Of a stretch of DNA of 64,000 bases, positions 16,488-24,678 are shown piece after piece. The stretch covers positions 1 through 64,000 of the forward strand of contig CAIVPX010000171.1 of the NCBI GenBank assembly GCA_903907905.1, given 5' to 3'. The stretch comes from an uncultured bacterium (GTDB lineage Bacteria > Pseudomonadota > Gammaproteobacteria > Burkholderiales > Burkholderiaceae_E). Each line of letters opens with the position of its first letter. Positions within the stretch are counted from its first letter, which is position 1. Below the pieces are notes generated by a model. That model had not been told where the DNA came from. It saw only the letters and a program-made list of their open reading frames with translations, and did no database searches. Both the position numbers and the translations under genes were made by a program.

Positions 16488-17363
16488 ATGAAGTCTTCCA
16501 TCTCGATTCGACGCCTCCAGACGGGCGTTGCGGCGCTGATCCTGTCAGCGCTCTGTGTCTCGGTTCATGCCCAGTCGGGCGACACGGTGTACCAGCCTCA
16601 GGTGGGGCAGTCCGGCAAGGACGTGGTCTGGGTGCCGACCAACAACGAGTTGGTCAACAAGATGCTGGAGACGGCCAAGGTCACCAAGGATGACCTGGTG
16701 TACGACCTGGGCGCCGGCGACGGCAAGATCGCCATTGCGGCAGCCCGTAACCACGGCGCGCGTGCCATCGGCATCGAGTTCAACCCCGAGATGGCGGCAC
16801 TGGCCAAGCGCAATGCCGAGCGGGCGGGCGTGGCCGACAAGGTCACCATCATCAATGGCGACATTTTCAAGGAAGATTTCTCCAAGGCCACGGTGGTCAC
16901 GATGTACCTGCTGCCTGAACTCAACCTGCGCCTGCGTCCCACCTTGCTCAAAATGAAGCCGGGCACGCGTCTGGTGACCAACTCGTTCACCATGGGGGAT
17001 TGGGAACCCGATGAGCATGTCAATGCCAGCTCCACCGGCTTCGGTGGCAGCAGCGGCTACTTCTGGATCGTGCCTGCGCAGGTGGGCGGTGAGTGGAGTT
17101 TCGACGGCATGGACGGCAATGCCCGGGTGCGCGTCAACATCACCCAGAAATACCAGAAGATCGGTGGCACGATCACGGTGGGCGACCAGACCCAGCCCCT
17201 GCTCGAGCCGCGTGTGGTGGGCGCTGAGATGCAGTTTCGCTACATGGCGTCGTCGGGGCAGTTGCAGGTGGTCAAGGCGACGCTCGGCGAAGGCGGTACG
17301 CTCAAGGGCCAAGTGGGTAACTACTCGAGCAACAGCTTCGAGGCCCGGCGCGTCGGCAACTGA
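16488..17363 (+). CDS. SAM-dependent methyltransferase-like protein with signal peptide
   Basis: The 291-residue product begins with a typical export signal: MKSSISIRR, a hydrophobic core at about residues 12-26, then VHAQS. A Rossmann-type methyltransferase core follows, with motif I YDLGAGDGK (72-80), an acidic residue after strand 2 (GIEFNPE) and YLLPELNLRLRP. The last 90 residues form a beta-rich extension. Signal-bearing methyltransferases of this family are widespread in bacteria, but their substrate is not known to me, and SAM is normally cytoplasmic. ATG 16488 is supported by AGGGA ten bases upstream. An amino-acid permease gene follows after 36 bases. Confidence 0.8.
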   Translation: MKSSISIRRLQTGVAALILSALCVSVHAQSGDTVYQPQVGQSGKDVVWVPTNNELVNKMLETAKVTKDDLVYDLGAGDGKIAIAAARNHGARAIGIEFNPEMAALAKRNAERAGVADKVTIINGDIFKEDFSKATVVTMYLLPELNLRLRPTLLKMKPGTRLVTNSFTMGDWEPDEHVNASSTGFGGSSGYFWIVPAQVGGEWSFDGMDGNARVRVNITQKYQKIGGTITVGDQTQPLLEPRVVGAEMQFRYMASSGQLQVVKATLGEGGTLKGQVGNYSSNSFEARRVGN

Positions 17364-17399
17364 GCGGGCATCTGACGCCGCGCTACTGAAACATCCCAC

Positions 17400-18749
17400 G
17401 TGAACGAGCCGCATTCCTCAGGCGCCGCCGCCGAACCAGCGCGCCTGCTCAGGCCCTACGCTGCGGTCGCCATCATTGTCGGCATCGTCATCGGTGCCGG
17501 CATTTTCAAGACCCCCTCGATGGTGGCCGGCGTCAGCGGGGACGCCGGCTGGATGCTGCTCGTCTGGGTGGCGGGTGCGCTGATCTCGATCGCCGGCGCG
17601 CTCTGCTATGCCGAGTTGTCCACGCGGCACCCGCACGCCGGGGGCGATTACCACTTTCTGGAAATCGCCTATGGCAGACACCTGTCGTTTCTGTATGCCT
17701 GGGCCAAGGCGACGGTGATCAACACCGGTTCGATCGCGCTCTTGGCCTTCGTGTTTGGCGACTACATGAGCCAGGTCGTCAGCCTCGGCCCCTACTCCAC
17801 CGCCATCTGGGCGCTCGCGGTGGTGATCGGCCTTACGCTGGTCAATGTCATTGGCATCGAGGCTTCGGGCCGCGTGCAAACCCTGCTCACGATCTTCGAG
17901 GTGCTGGGACTGTTGGCGGTGGTCATAGCCGGCTTCATGGTGAGTGCGCCGCCCGATGCCACACCGCCCGCCTTCAGCAGCGCCCCGCCGCTCGGCATGG
18001 CAGGGCTCGCGCTGGTGTTCGTGCTGCTGACCTTTGGCGGCTGGAACGAGGCGGCCTTCATCTCGGCCGAGGTGGCTGGCGGGCCGCGCCGCATCGTGGG
18101 CGTGATCATCGTCAGCCTGCTGATCATCACGGGCATCTACCTGCTGGTGAATCTTGCCCTCATTCACGGCCTGGGGCTCAAGGGACTGGCCCAGTCGAAA
18201 GCTGCCGCCGCCGATGTCATGTCGCTCGCCTTCGGGGTCTGGGGTCAGAAGGCCCTGGGGCTTTTCGTGGCGCTGGCGGCGCTGACCAGCATCAATGCCA
18301 CCATGATCGTAGGGGCCCGCAGCAACTTTGCCTTATCCCTCAACTGGAAGGCGCTCGGCTTCATGGGGCAGTGGAACCGAGGGACCGGCGTGCCGATTCG
18401 TGCGTTGCTGGTTCAGGGGGGCATCAGCGTGGCCCTGGTGCTCTTTGGCCTGCTGCAGCACGATGGCTTCGAGGCCATGGTCGAATTCACCGCCCCGGTC
18501 TTCTGGGTGTTCCTGTTTCTGGTGGGCGTCGCGGTCTTCATCCTTCGCCGCCAGCCCCCCGCGGCAGATCAGTATTCGGTGCCGCTCTATCCGCTGACGC
18601 CGCTGTTGTTTTGCGGTGCCTGCGCCTATCTGGCGTATTCCAGCATCACCTACGCTGCCAGCCGCAACGCCGTGGGCATCTCGATCGGGGTCATGGCGGT
18701 CGGGGGGCTGGCTCTGTTGGCCCTCACGCTGGCCGAGAGGCGCCGCTGA
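17400..18749 (+). CDS. APC-family amino acid permease
   Basis: The 449-residue integral membrane protein has about 12 hydrophobic segments. The first carries the APC signature IGIVIGAGIFKTPSM, where unwound TM1 binds the amino acid; GGDYHFLEIAYGR and the TM6-like FGGWNEAAFISAEV are also recognisable. Transporters of this type move amino acids, polyamines or organic amines with protons or by exchange. The start is the GTG at 17400, giving a short cytoplasmic tail before TM1. It follows the exported methyltransferase gene closely and is separated from the next group by a 16-base palindrome. Confidence 0.88.
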   Translation: MNEPHSSGAAAEPARLLRPYAAVAIIVGIVIGAGIFKTPSMVAGVSGDAGWMLLVWVAGALISIAGALCYAELSTRHPHAGGDYHFLEIAYGRHLSFLYAWAKATVINTGSIALLAFVFGDYMSQVVSLGPYSTAIWALAVVIGLTLVNVIGIEASGRVQTLLTIFEVLGLLAVVIAGFMVSAPPDATPPAFSSAPPLGMAGLALVFVLLTFGGWNEAAFISAEVAGGPRRIVGVIIVSLLIITGIYLLVNLALIHGLGLKGLAQSKAAAADVMSLAFGVWGQKALGLFVALAALTSINATMIVGARSNFALSLNWKALGFMGQWNRGTGVPIRALLVQGGISVALVLFGLLQHDGFEAMVEFTAPVFWVFLFLVGVAVFILRRQPPAADQYSVPLYPLTPLLFCGACAYLAYSSITYAASRNAVGISIGVMAVGGLALLALTLAERRR

Positions 18750-18773
18750 ATCGGCGTTGGCTTTTTCCCTGAT

Positions 18774-18789
18774 AGTCTGCCGGCAGACT
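18774..18789. promoter_or_regulatory. 16-base perfect palindrome, operator candidate
   Basis: AGTCTGCCGGCAGACT is its own reverse complement. It lies 24 bases after the permease stop and 23 bases before the aldolase gene. With no loop it cannot fold as a normal hairpin, so a dimeric DNA-binding protein site is the better reading. Confidence 0.5.
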
Positions 18790-18812
18790 TCATCCCAGCC
18801 TACGGGGCTTGC

Positions 18813-19658
18813 ATGGACAGCAAGGATTCAAAGATGCGAATCGATCGCGGCGATGCCTACGTGCCTACGGTATCGGGTTCCAGCGAGGCGTCGCCGGTCG
18901 CAGCGATCGATGCGCGGGAATGGCAGTTGCGGCTGAGGCTCGCGGCGGCCTATCGGGCGGTGGATTATTTCGGCTGGTCCGAACTCACCGCCAACCACAT
19001 TTCGCTGCGGGTGCGTGACGAGCCCGCCGAATTTCTGATCAATCCTTACGGGCTGCTCTACTCCGAGATGACGGCCTCCAATCTGGTTCGGATCGATGTC
19101 AACGGCAATGTGCTCACGCCCACCGACTATCCGATCAACCCGGCGGGTTTCAACATTCACGCGGCCATCCACAACGCGCGAGACGATGCGCACTGCGTGC
19201 TGCACGTGCACACGGTGTCCGGCATGGCCGTGTCCTGCCTTCGCGACGGGTTGTTGCCGCTTACGCTCGAGGGCACCGATTTTTACAACCGCATTGGCTA
19301 TCACGACTTCGAAGGCCCGAGCCTCGAGGTCGATGAGCGCCCGCGGCTGGCGGCGGCCCTGGGCGATAACGTCGCACTGGTCTTACGCAACCACGGTCTG
19401 GTCACTATCGGCGAGACGGTCGACTCGGCCTTTTTGCGTATGTACCGGCTTATGCTGGCCTGTCAGGTGCAGATGCAGGTGCTGATGTCCGGGCAGCCCT
19501 TCACCCGCCTGAGCGATGAGGTGCTCGAGAAGTCTGCGCAGCGCCACGAGTGGTTTTTCCGGATCGGCCCCGGCGGACGCACCATCGGACATGGCGAGCT
19601 CGACTTTTCGGCCATCATGCGCCTGATGGCAAAGATCGATCCCTCGTATCAGACCTGA
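18813..19658 (+). CDS. class II aldolase/adducin family protein
   Basis: The 281-residue protein has the class II aldolase/adducin fold, used by fuculose-phosphate aldolases and by decarboxylases or dehydratases of unknown specificity. Zinc-type ligands appear in HVHTVSG and later in NHGLVTIGE; SELTANHISLRV near the N-terminus matches the usual substrate-loop position. Two starts are possible: ATG 18813, or ATG 18834, which has AAGGA at better spacing and removes seven residues. The next gene encodes a solute-binding-like protein and begins 81 bases downstream. It may act on a small hydroxy- or keto-acid, but phosphate-binding residues could not be confirmed. Confidence 0.85.
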   Translation: MDSKDSKMRIDRGDAYVPTVSGSSEASPVAAIDAREWQLRLRLAAAYRAVDYFGWSELTANHISLRVRDEPAEFLINPYGLLYSEMTASNLVRIDVNGNVLTPTDYPINPAGFNIHAAIHNARDDAHCVLHVHTVSGMAVSCLRDGLLPLTLEGTDFYNRIGYHDFEGPSLEVDERPRLAAALGDNVALVLRNHGLVTIGETVDSAFLRMYRLMLACQVQMQVLMSGQPFTRLSDEVLEKSAQRHEWFFRIGPGGRTIGHGELDFSAIMRLMAKIDPSYQT

Positions 19659-19738
19659 GGCCTGACCCGCCTGGTCTTCACCGCTGCGTGCCGTTCGCCG
19701 GCTGCGCCGTGTGCGTCGAAACCCTCTGTCACCTTCCC

Positions 19739-20671
19739 ATGAAACTGCGATTCGCCGAAAACTTCCGTGCGGTGTTCTATGCGCCCTTTTACGCCATGCG
19801 CGAACTGGGCCTGGCTGAGCGCGAGGGCCTGGAGATCGACTGGTTGGGGCCTGGCGATCCGGGTGGGGCGATCGATGCGGTCAAGCGCGGTGAGATCGAT
19901 CTCACCTGGGGCGGCCCGATGCGGGTGATGAAAGACCACAGTGAGTCGCCCGATAACAGCACCTCGCTGGTCTCGTTCTGCGAGGTGGTGGGACGTGACC
20001 CCTTCTATCTGTTGGGTCGCGCCGGGCAATTCGATCACGAACCCGCTCAGGCGTCCGAGCCTGGCCGGATGGATCTTCGTGCCTTATCCTCCCTGCGCCT
20101 GGGGGTCGTGAGTGAAGTCCCTACGCCCTGGCTCTGTCTGCAGGCCGATTTGCGGGCGCTGGGTGTCGACCCTGCCCGCCTGATGGCCTCGGGATCGGTC
20201 CGCACCGGCCTGAGCATGAGCGAGCAGATCCAGGCCTTGCGCGAGGGGCGACTCGACCTCGTGCAGGTGTTCGAGCCCTTCGTAAGTCATTTGTTGGCCG
20301 AGGGGCAGGCGTGCATCGTCGATGCGGCGAATCGTCGCGGGCCCACCTGCTACACCACCCTGATTACGACGCGCCAGACGGTCGATCGTCAGCGCGCGGC
20401 CCTCGCGGCCTTGGTACGGGCGGTGGCCCGCACCCAGCGCTGGATGGCGGTCAACGGCTCATCCGAGTTTGCGCGGGTGGTCGCACCCTGCTTTCCCGAG
20501 GTTTCCGCCGCGGTACTTCGAAGTTCGCTCGAACGCTATCTGACCGACGGTGTCTGGTCGACCGATCCTGCGGTGTCGCGTGAGGGCTTCGAACGACTGG
20601 CCGACAGTCTGCTGGCGGGCGGCTTCATCGGCCGTGCCATGCGCTTTGAGGACTGCGTGGTCACCCCTTGA
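19739..20671 (+). CDS. NMT1/THI5-like (SsuA-type) solute-binding protein without signal peptide
   Basis: The 310-residue protein resembles the substrate-binding proteins of nitrate/sulfonate/thiamine-precursor importers: FYAPFYAMRELGLAEREGLEIDW at the N-terminus, then the typical GEIDLTWGGPMRVM and LREGRLDLVQVFEPF. From ATG 19739 it begins directly with the first strand of the fold (MKLRFAENF). No secretion signal is visible, and in-frame upstream sequence does not supply one. No permease or ATPase gene lies next to it. It may be cytoplasmic (an enzyme or sensor of the THI5 fold), or the true start may have been missed. Confidence 0.78.
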   Translation: MKLRFAENFRAVFYAPFYAMRELGLAEREGLEIDWLGPGDPGGAIDAVKRGEIDLTWGGPMRVMKDHSESPDNSTSLVSFCEVVGRDPFYLLGRAGQFDHEPAQASEPGRMDLRALSSLRLGVVSEVPTPWLCLQADLRALGVDPARLMASGSVRTGLSMSEQIQALREGRLDLVQVFEPFVSHLLAEGQACIVDAANRRGPTCYTTLITTRQTVDRQRAALAALVRAVARTQRWMAVNGSSEFARVVAPCFPEVSAAVLRSSLERYLTDGVWSTDPAVSREGFERLADSLLAGGFIGRAMRFEDCVVTP

Positions 20672-20734
20672 GCCGGCCGACTACACTCCTTGCCTCAGGT
20701 TGCCACTTTCACCCTCTGACAGATTCGAGGTCTC

Positions 20735-21757
20735 ATGCTCCCCTCAGCCCCCCTCAGGTCGCGCCCGGCGCGACGATTCGCACTGGCCCTGGCAGCAACT
20801 GGCCTGGTCGCCTGGCTGGACGCGGGCGTGCCCGCGGCGCTGGCCCAGCCGGCTGCGGCCTATCCCGACCGCGCCATCACCCTCATCGTGCCGTTCCCGG
20901 CGGGTGGGCCGGCCGATATCGTCGGGCGGCTGTATGCCCAGCATCTGTCTCGGGTCAGCGGCCAGCAGGTCGTGGTCGACAATCGGGTCGGGGCGGCTGG
21001 CGTGATCGGTACCCAGGCGGCCGCCAGCGCGGTACCCAGCGGCCATACGGTGCTCTTCGGTTCCACCAGCACGCAGGTGATCAACGATCTGGTTATCCGC
21101 AAGCTGCCCTATGACTCGGCCAACGATCTGTCCCTGGTGGGTCTGGTGGCCATCGCCCCGCATATTCTGGCGGTCAGGCAAACTTTGCCGGCGAGCGATG
21201 TCGCGGCCTTGGTCGCTCAGGCCAGGCAGCATCCGGGCAAGTTCAGCTTTTCCTCTGCCGGACCGGGCAGCATCGTTCAGATGGGGGGAGAGCTCTTCAA
21301 GTACCGTGCGGGCATCGATCTGCTGCATGTGCCCTACAAAGGGGGCGGCCCGGCGACGCTGGCTGTGCTGTCGGGCGAGGCCGACATGACCGTGAACGAC
21401 CTCACCACGCTCAAGGCGCACCTGGACAGCGGCAGGCTCCGGGCGCTTGCCGTGGCTCATCCCACCCGACTCGCCTTGCTGCCCGGCGTGCCGACCTTTG
21501 CCGAGCTGGGCATACCGGGGATGGTCTCGAGCACCTGGTGGGCGATTTCAGTGCCGTCCCGGACGCCGCCGCCGGTGCAGACCATCTTGCGCAGCCTGCA
21601 CGACCGGATCGTGTCCGATCCCGACTACGAGGCCCGCCTCGCGGCCATGGCCACCGAGCCGCTGCGGCTCAGCCTGCCGCAGAGCGCGGCTTTCATTGCC
21701 GAGGAGGCGCAGAAATGGCGGGCGGTGGTCAGCGCAGCGAAGATCGAGGCGCAATGA
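20735..21757 (+). CDS. Bug-family tripartite tricarboxylate transporter receptor
   Basis: The 340-residue periplasmic receptor belongs to the Bug/TctC family, which binds carboxylates, amides or aromatic acids. It has a signal peptide (arginine-rich start, hydrophobic core, then AALAQ) followed by YPDRAITLIVPFPAGGPADI, the family's first signature. It also shows VVVDNRVGAAGVIGT, LPYDSANDLS and LHVPYKGGGPA. A GAGG-type Shine-Dalgarno precedes ATG 20735. Like the other Bug genes here it has no TctA or TctB membrane partner. It lies between the signal-less binding protein and an epimerase on the same strand. Confidence 0.92.
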   Translation: MLPSAPLRSRPARRFALALAATGLVAWLDAGVPAALAQPAAAYPDRAITLIVPFPAGGPADIVGRLYAQHLSRVSGQQVVVDNRVGAAGVIGTQAAASAVPSGHTVLFGSTSTQVINDLVIRKLPYDSANDLSLVGLVAIAPHILAVRQTLPASDVAALVAQARQHPGKFSFSSAGPGSIVQMGGELFKYRAGIDLLHVPYKGGGPATLAVLSGEADMTVNDLTTLKAHLDSGRLRALAVAHPTRLALLPGVPTFAELGIPGMVSSTWWAISVPSRTPPPVQTILRSLHDRIVSDPDYEARLAAMATEPLRLSLPQSAAFIAEEAQKWRAVVSAAKIEAQ

Positions 21758-21845
21758 CTGTGGCAGCGGCTCGTCCACGCGGTGAGCCGGCGCGACGGCG
21801 GAGCCCTCATCGCTCTGGCCGGGGCTGATTCTCGGAGAGTTCACG

Positions 21846-22844
21846 ATGGCGGTTCTGATCACTGGCGGGGCGGGTTTCGTCGGCCTCAATCTGGCCGAGC
21901 GCTTGCTCGCGCGCGGCGACGAGGTTCTGATCTTCGGCCCGAATCCACCGCCTGCGGCGGCGCTGGCCATGCTGTCGACGCTTCCCGGGCGCCTGCAGCT
22001 CATTCGCGGCGACGTGACCCGGGCTGACGACCTCGATGCGGTACTCGGGGTCCACCCTATCGATCGATTGATTCACGGCGCGGCCATCACCGCCGATCTC
22101 GGGCGGGAGCGGCGTGCCGCCCGTGACATCTTCGCGGTCAACGTCCTGGGAACCGTGGAGGTACTCGAGGCGGCACTGCGCCATGACAAGGTCGGGCGGG
22201 TGCTGCAACTGGGCACGGGGTCGATCTTCGGCGCCGCAGGGCTGCTCAGCGACTCGCTCGATGAACGCAGCAGCCCGGTGTTTCCCGACAGTCTCTATGG
22301 CATCAGCAAGTTTGCCGCCGAGCGCACCGCGCTTCGCTATCGCAGCACCCGCGGCCTGAATGTCACCGTGGTGCGGCTGGGCATGGTGTTCGGGCGCTGG
22401 GAATACGACACCGGGGTGCGCGACACCCTGAGCCTCGCTCTGCAACTCACCGATCTGGCCGAGCGGGGCGCTCGGGTGGTGCTGCATGCCGATGCGGCCG
22501 ATGACTGGGTGTACTCGGTCGATGTGGCGCAGGGCCTGCTTGGCGTGCTCGATCAGGCGTCTTTGCCCGAGCCGGTCTATCACCTGTCCGCCGGATTGCG
22601 CTGGTCGATCGATGCCTGGTGCCAGCGTCTGCAGCAGCGCTTCCCCGGTTTTCAGTACGCCTTTACCGACCGGCTGGACGCGGTGAGCATCGGGCGTGGC
22701 AAGGTGGCGCGTCGCTCGCCGATGAACATCGATCGGATCCGTCGCGACACAGGCTATGGGCCGGCCTATCTGCTTGAACAGGCCTTCGACGATTTTCTCG
22801 CCTGGCGCGACCGTGCCCGCCGGGCAGGCTGGTTTCAGGGCTGA
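21846..22844 (+). CDS. NAD-dependent epimerase/dehydratase (extended SDR)
   Basis: The 332-residue protein is an extended short-chain dehydrogenase/reductase. The cofactor motif TGGAGFVG begins at residue 6, and the catalytic pair occurs as YGISK (Tyr-x3-Lys) near residue 155. Such enzymes epimerise, dehydrate or oxidise sugars, sugar acids or related alcohols. No nucleotide-sugar genes surround it; the neighbours are solute-binding proteins and an amidase, so a sugar-acid or polyol catabolic role is more likely than envelope synthesis. ATG 21846 follows GGAGAGTTCACG. Confidence 0.85.
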   Translation: MAVLITGGAGFVGLNLAERLLARGDEVLIFGPNPPPAAALAMLSTLPGRLQLIRGDVTRADDLDAVLGVHPIDRLIHGAAITADLGRERRAARDIFAVNVLGTVEVLEAALRHDKVGRVLQLGTGSIFGAAGLLSDSLDERSSPVFPDSLYGISKFAAERTALRYRSTRGLNVTVVRLGMVFGRWEYDTGVRDTLSLALQLTDLAERGARVVLHADAADDWVYSVDVAQGLLGVLDQASLPEPVYHLSAGLRWSIDAWCQRLQQRFPGFQYAFTDRLDAVSIGRGKVARRSPMNIDRIRRDTGYGPAYLLEQAFDDFLAWRDRARRAGWFQG

Positions 22845-22928
22845 TCGACGCCTGACCCGGTGCGCCGGGGCCAGCGGTGCACCGTCAAGGCTGGCGCGCT
22901 CCTTGCGTCGAGGGGGTTCTCGCATCGA

Positions 22929-22949
22929 CTCGCACCGACTTGGTGCGAG
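22929..22949. promoter_or_regulatory. inverted repeat upstream of a peptide-type binding protein
   Basis: CTCGCACC and GGTGCGAG flank a 5-base centre. The element lies 38 bases before the start codon at 22987 and 85 bases after the epimerase stop. It could be an operator or a short terminator hairpin; without a T-run I prefer an operator or leader element. Confidence 0.4.
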
Positions 22950-22986
22950 CGGGTGTTCGCAGGCAACCCTCGGCATGGAGTGCGTC

Positions 22987-24642
22987 ATGAGCCCGTCTTT
23001 CGATCCCTTCGCGAAAAAACTTGTCCGTCATCGATTGGCGGCGCGTGTCGGCCGTAGCGCGGCGCTTGCCTTGTGCACGGCCACGATGCTGATGGCGTCG
23101 CTCCCGAGCCAAGCTCAGGGAACGCTTCGCATCGCCATGACGGCCGCCGACATCCCGCTGACCACGGGACAGGCCGACCAGGGCGGCGAGGGGCAGCGCT
23201 TCATGGCCAACACGCTCTACGATCAGTTGGTGATGTGGGATCTGTCCAGTGCCGACAAGCCGTCCACCCTGGTGCCGGGCCTTGCACTGTCCTGGAGCGT
23301 CGACGCGAAAGACCGCACGCGCTGGGTATTCAATATCCGCCCCGGCGTGCGCTTTCACGACGGGTCGGTCTTCGATGCCCAGGCGGCAGTCTGGAATTTC
23401 GAAAAACTGCTGAACGAGAAATCGCCCCAATTTGACTCGAAGCAGGCGGCGCAGGGGCGAAGCCGGATTCCATCGATTGCGAGCTATCGGGCGATCAACG
23501 CCCAGACGCTCGAGATTGTCACCCGTGAACCGGACGCGTTCCTGCCCTACCAATTTGCCTGGATCCCCATGTCCTCACCGACGCACTGGGAGAAATCCGG
23601 ACGCGACTGGAATACCTACGGCAAGGCGCCGTCCGGCACGGGGCCCTGGAAGCTCGTGGGCTGGACGCCACGCGAGCGAGCGGAAATGGTGCCCAACGCT
23701 GACTATTGGGACAAGGCCCGCGTTCCCAAGCTGGACAGGATGGTGTTGATTCCGATGCCGGAGTCGAATTCCCGCGTGGCCGCGCTGCGCTCGGGGCAGG
23801 TCGACTGGATCGAGGCGCCGCCGCCCGACGCGGTCAAGAGTCTGCGCAGTGCCGGTCTTCAGATCGTCACCAATGCCTATCCGCACAACTGGGTCTGGCA
23901 CCTCTCGATGGCCGAGGGCTCGCCCCTGCTGGATCTCAAGTTGAGGCAGGCGCTCAATCTGGCGATCGATCGCGAGGGGCTCAATTTCTTTTTGGGGGGG
24001 CTGTCGCTGCCCGCCAAGGGCTTCATGCCGCCTGGGCATGCCTGGTTCGGCAAGCCCGAGGAGCTTCGGTATGACCCAGCGGCCGCACGCAAGCTGCTCG
24101 CAGAACTGGGCTACTCGAAAGCCAAGCCGCTGACGCTCAAGGTGCTGATCCCCTCATCAGGGTCGGGGATGATGCAGCCCATTCCGATGAACGAATTTCT
24201 TCAGCAGAACCTGCGCGATGTGGGCGTCAATGTCGAGTTGACGGTGCTCGAGTGGAACGCGCTGCTGGTGGCCTGGCGGGGCGGTGTAAAGGATCCGGCC
24301 AATCGCGGTGCGGTCGCACTCAACTACAGCTACTTCATTCAGGACCCCTTTACCGCCTTCGTGCGTCACGTTCAGTCCGATCTGGTCGCCCCCAAGGGTA
24401 CCAACTGGGGGCACTACGCCGACAAGAAGATGGACGAGATGCTGTTGGCAGCGCGCACGGCCTTCGATCCGACCGAGCAAACGGCAGCCTTGTCGCGCCT
24501 CCACGAAAAGTTCGTCAACGATCAGCTGTTTCTGATGGTGACCCACGATTTAAATGCCCGGGCGATGAGCCCGCGCGTCAAGGGCTTCGTGCAGGCGCAG
24601 AACTGGTTTCAGGACTTTTCCCGTATCACCGTCGAGCGCTGA
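22987..24642 (+). CDS. ABC transporter substrate-binding protein, family 5 (peptide/opine/nickel type)
   Basis: The 551-residue protein has a long signal region, with an Arg-rich start, a hydrophobic core and then LPSQAQ. The DppA/OppA-type domain follows: LSWSVDAKDRTRWVFNIRPG, RFHDGSVFDAQAAVWNFEKL, and RQALNLAIDREGLN. Family 5 proteins bind peptides, opines, nickel chelates or glutathione in the periplasm. Only the binding protein is present; its permease and ATPase genes must lie elsewhere or be shared. GGAG six bases before ATG 22987 supports this start over the ATG at 22975. An amidase gene follows after 36 bases, which hints at an amide or peptide substrate. Confidence 0.88.
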   Translation: MSPSFDPFAKKLVRHRLAARVGRSAALALCTATMLMASLPSQAQGTLRIAMTAADIPLTTGQADQGGEGQRFMANTLYDQLVMWDLSSADKPSTLVPGLALSWSVDAKDRTRWVFNIRPGVRFHDGSVFDAQAAVWNFEKLLNEKSPQFDSKQAAQGRSRIPSIASYRAINAQTLEIVTREPDAFLPYQFAWIPMSSPTHWEKSGRDWNTYGKAPSGTGPWKLVGWTPRERAEMVPNADYWDKARVPKLDRMVLIPMPESNSRVAALRSGQVDWIEAPPPDAVKSLRSAGLQIVTNAYPHNWVWHLSMAEGSPLLDLKLRQALNLAIDREGLNFFLGGLSLPAKGFMPPGHAWFGKPEELRYDPAAARKLLAELGYSKAKPLTLKVLIPSSGSGMMQPIPMNEFLQQNLRDVGVNVELTVLEWNALLVAWRGGVKDPANRGAVALNYSYFIQDPFTAFVRHVQSDLVAPKGTNWGHYADKKMDEMLLAARTAFDPTEQTAALSRLHEKFVNDQLFLMVTHDLNARAMSPRVKGFVQAQNWFQDFSRITVER

Positions 24643-24678
24643 GGTAGCATCGGGCGCACCGGATTTCGGAGCGTCCCG

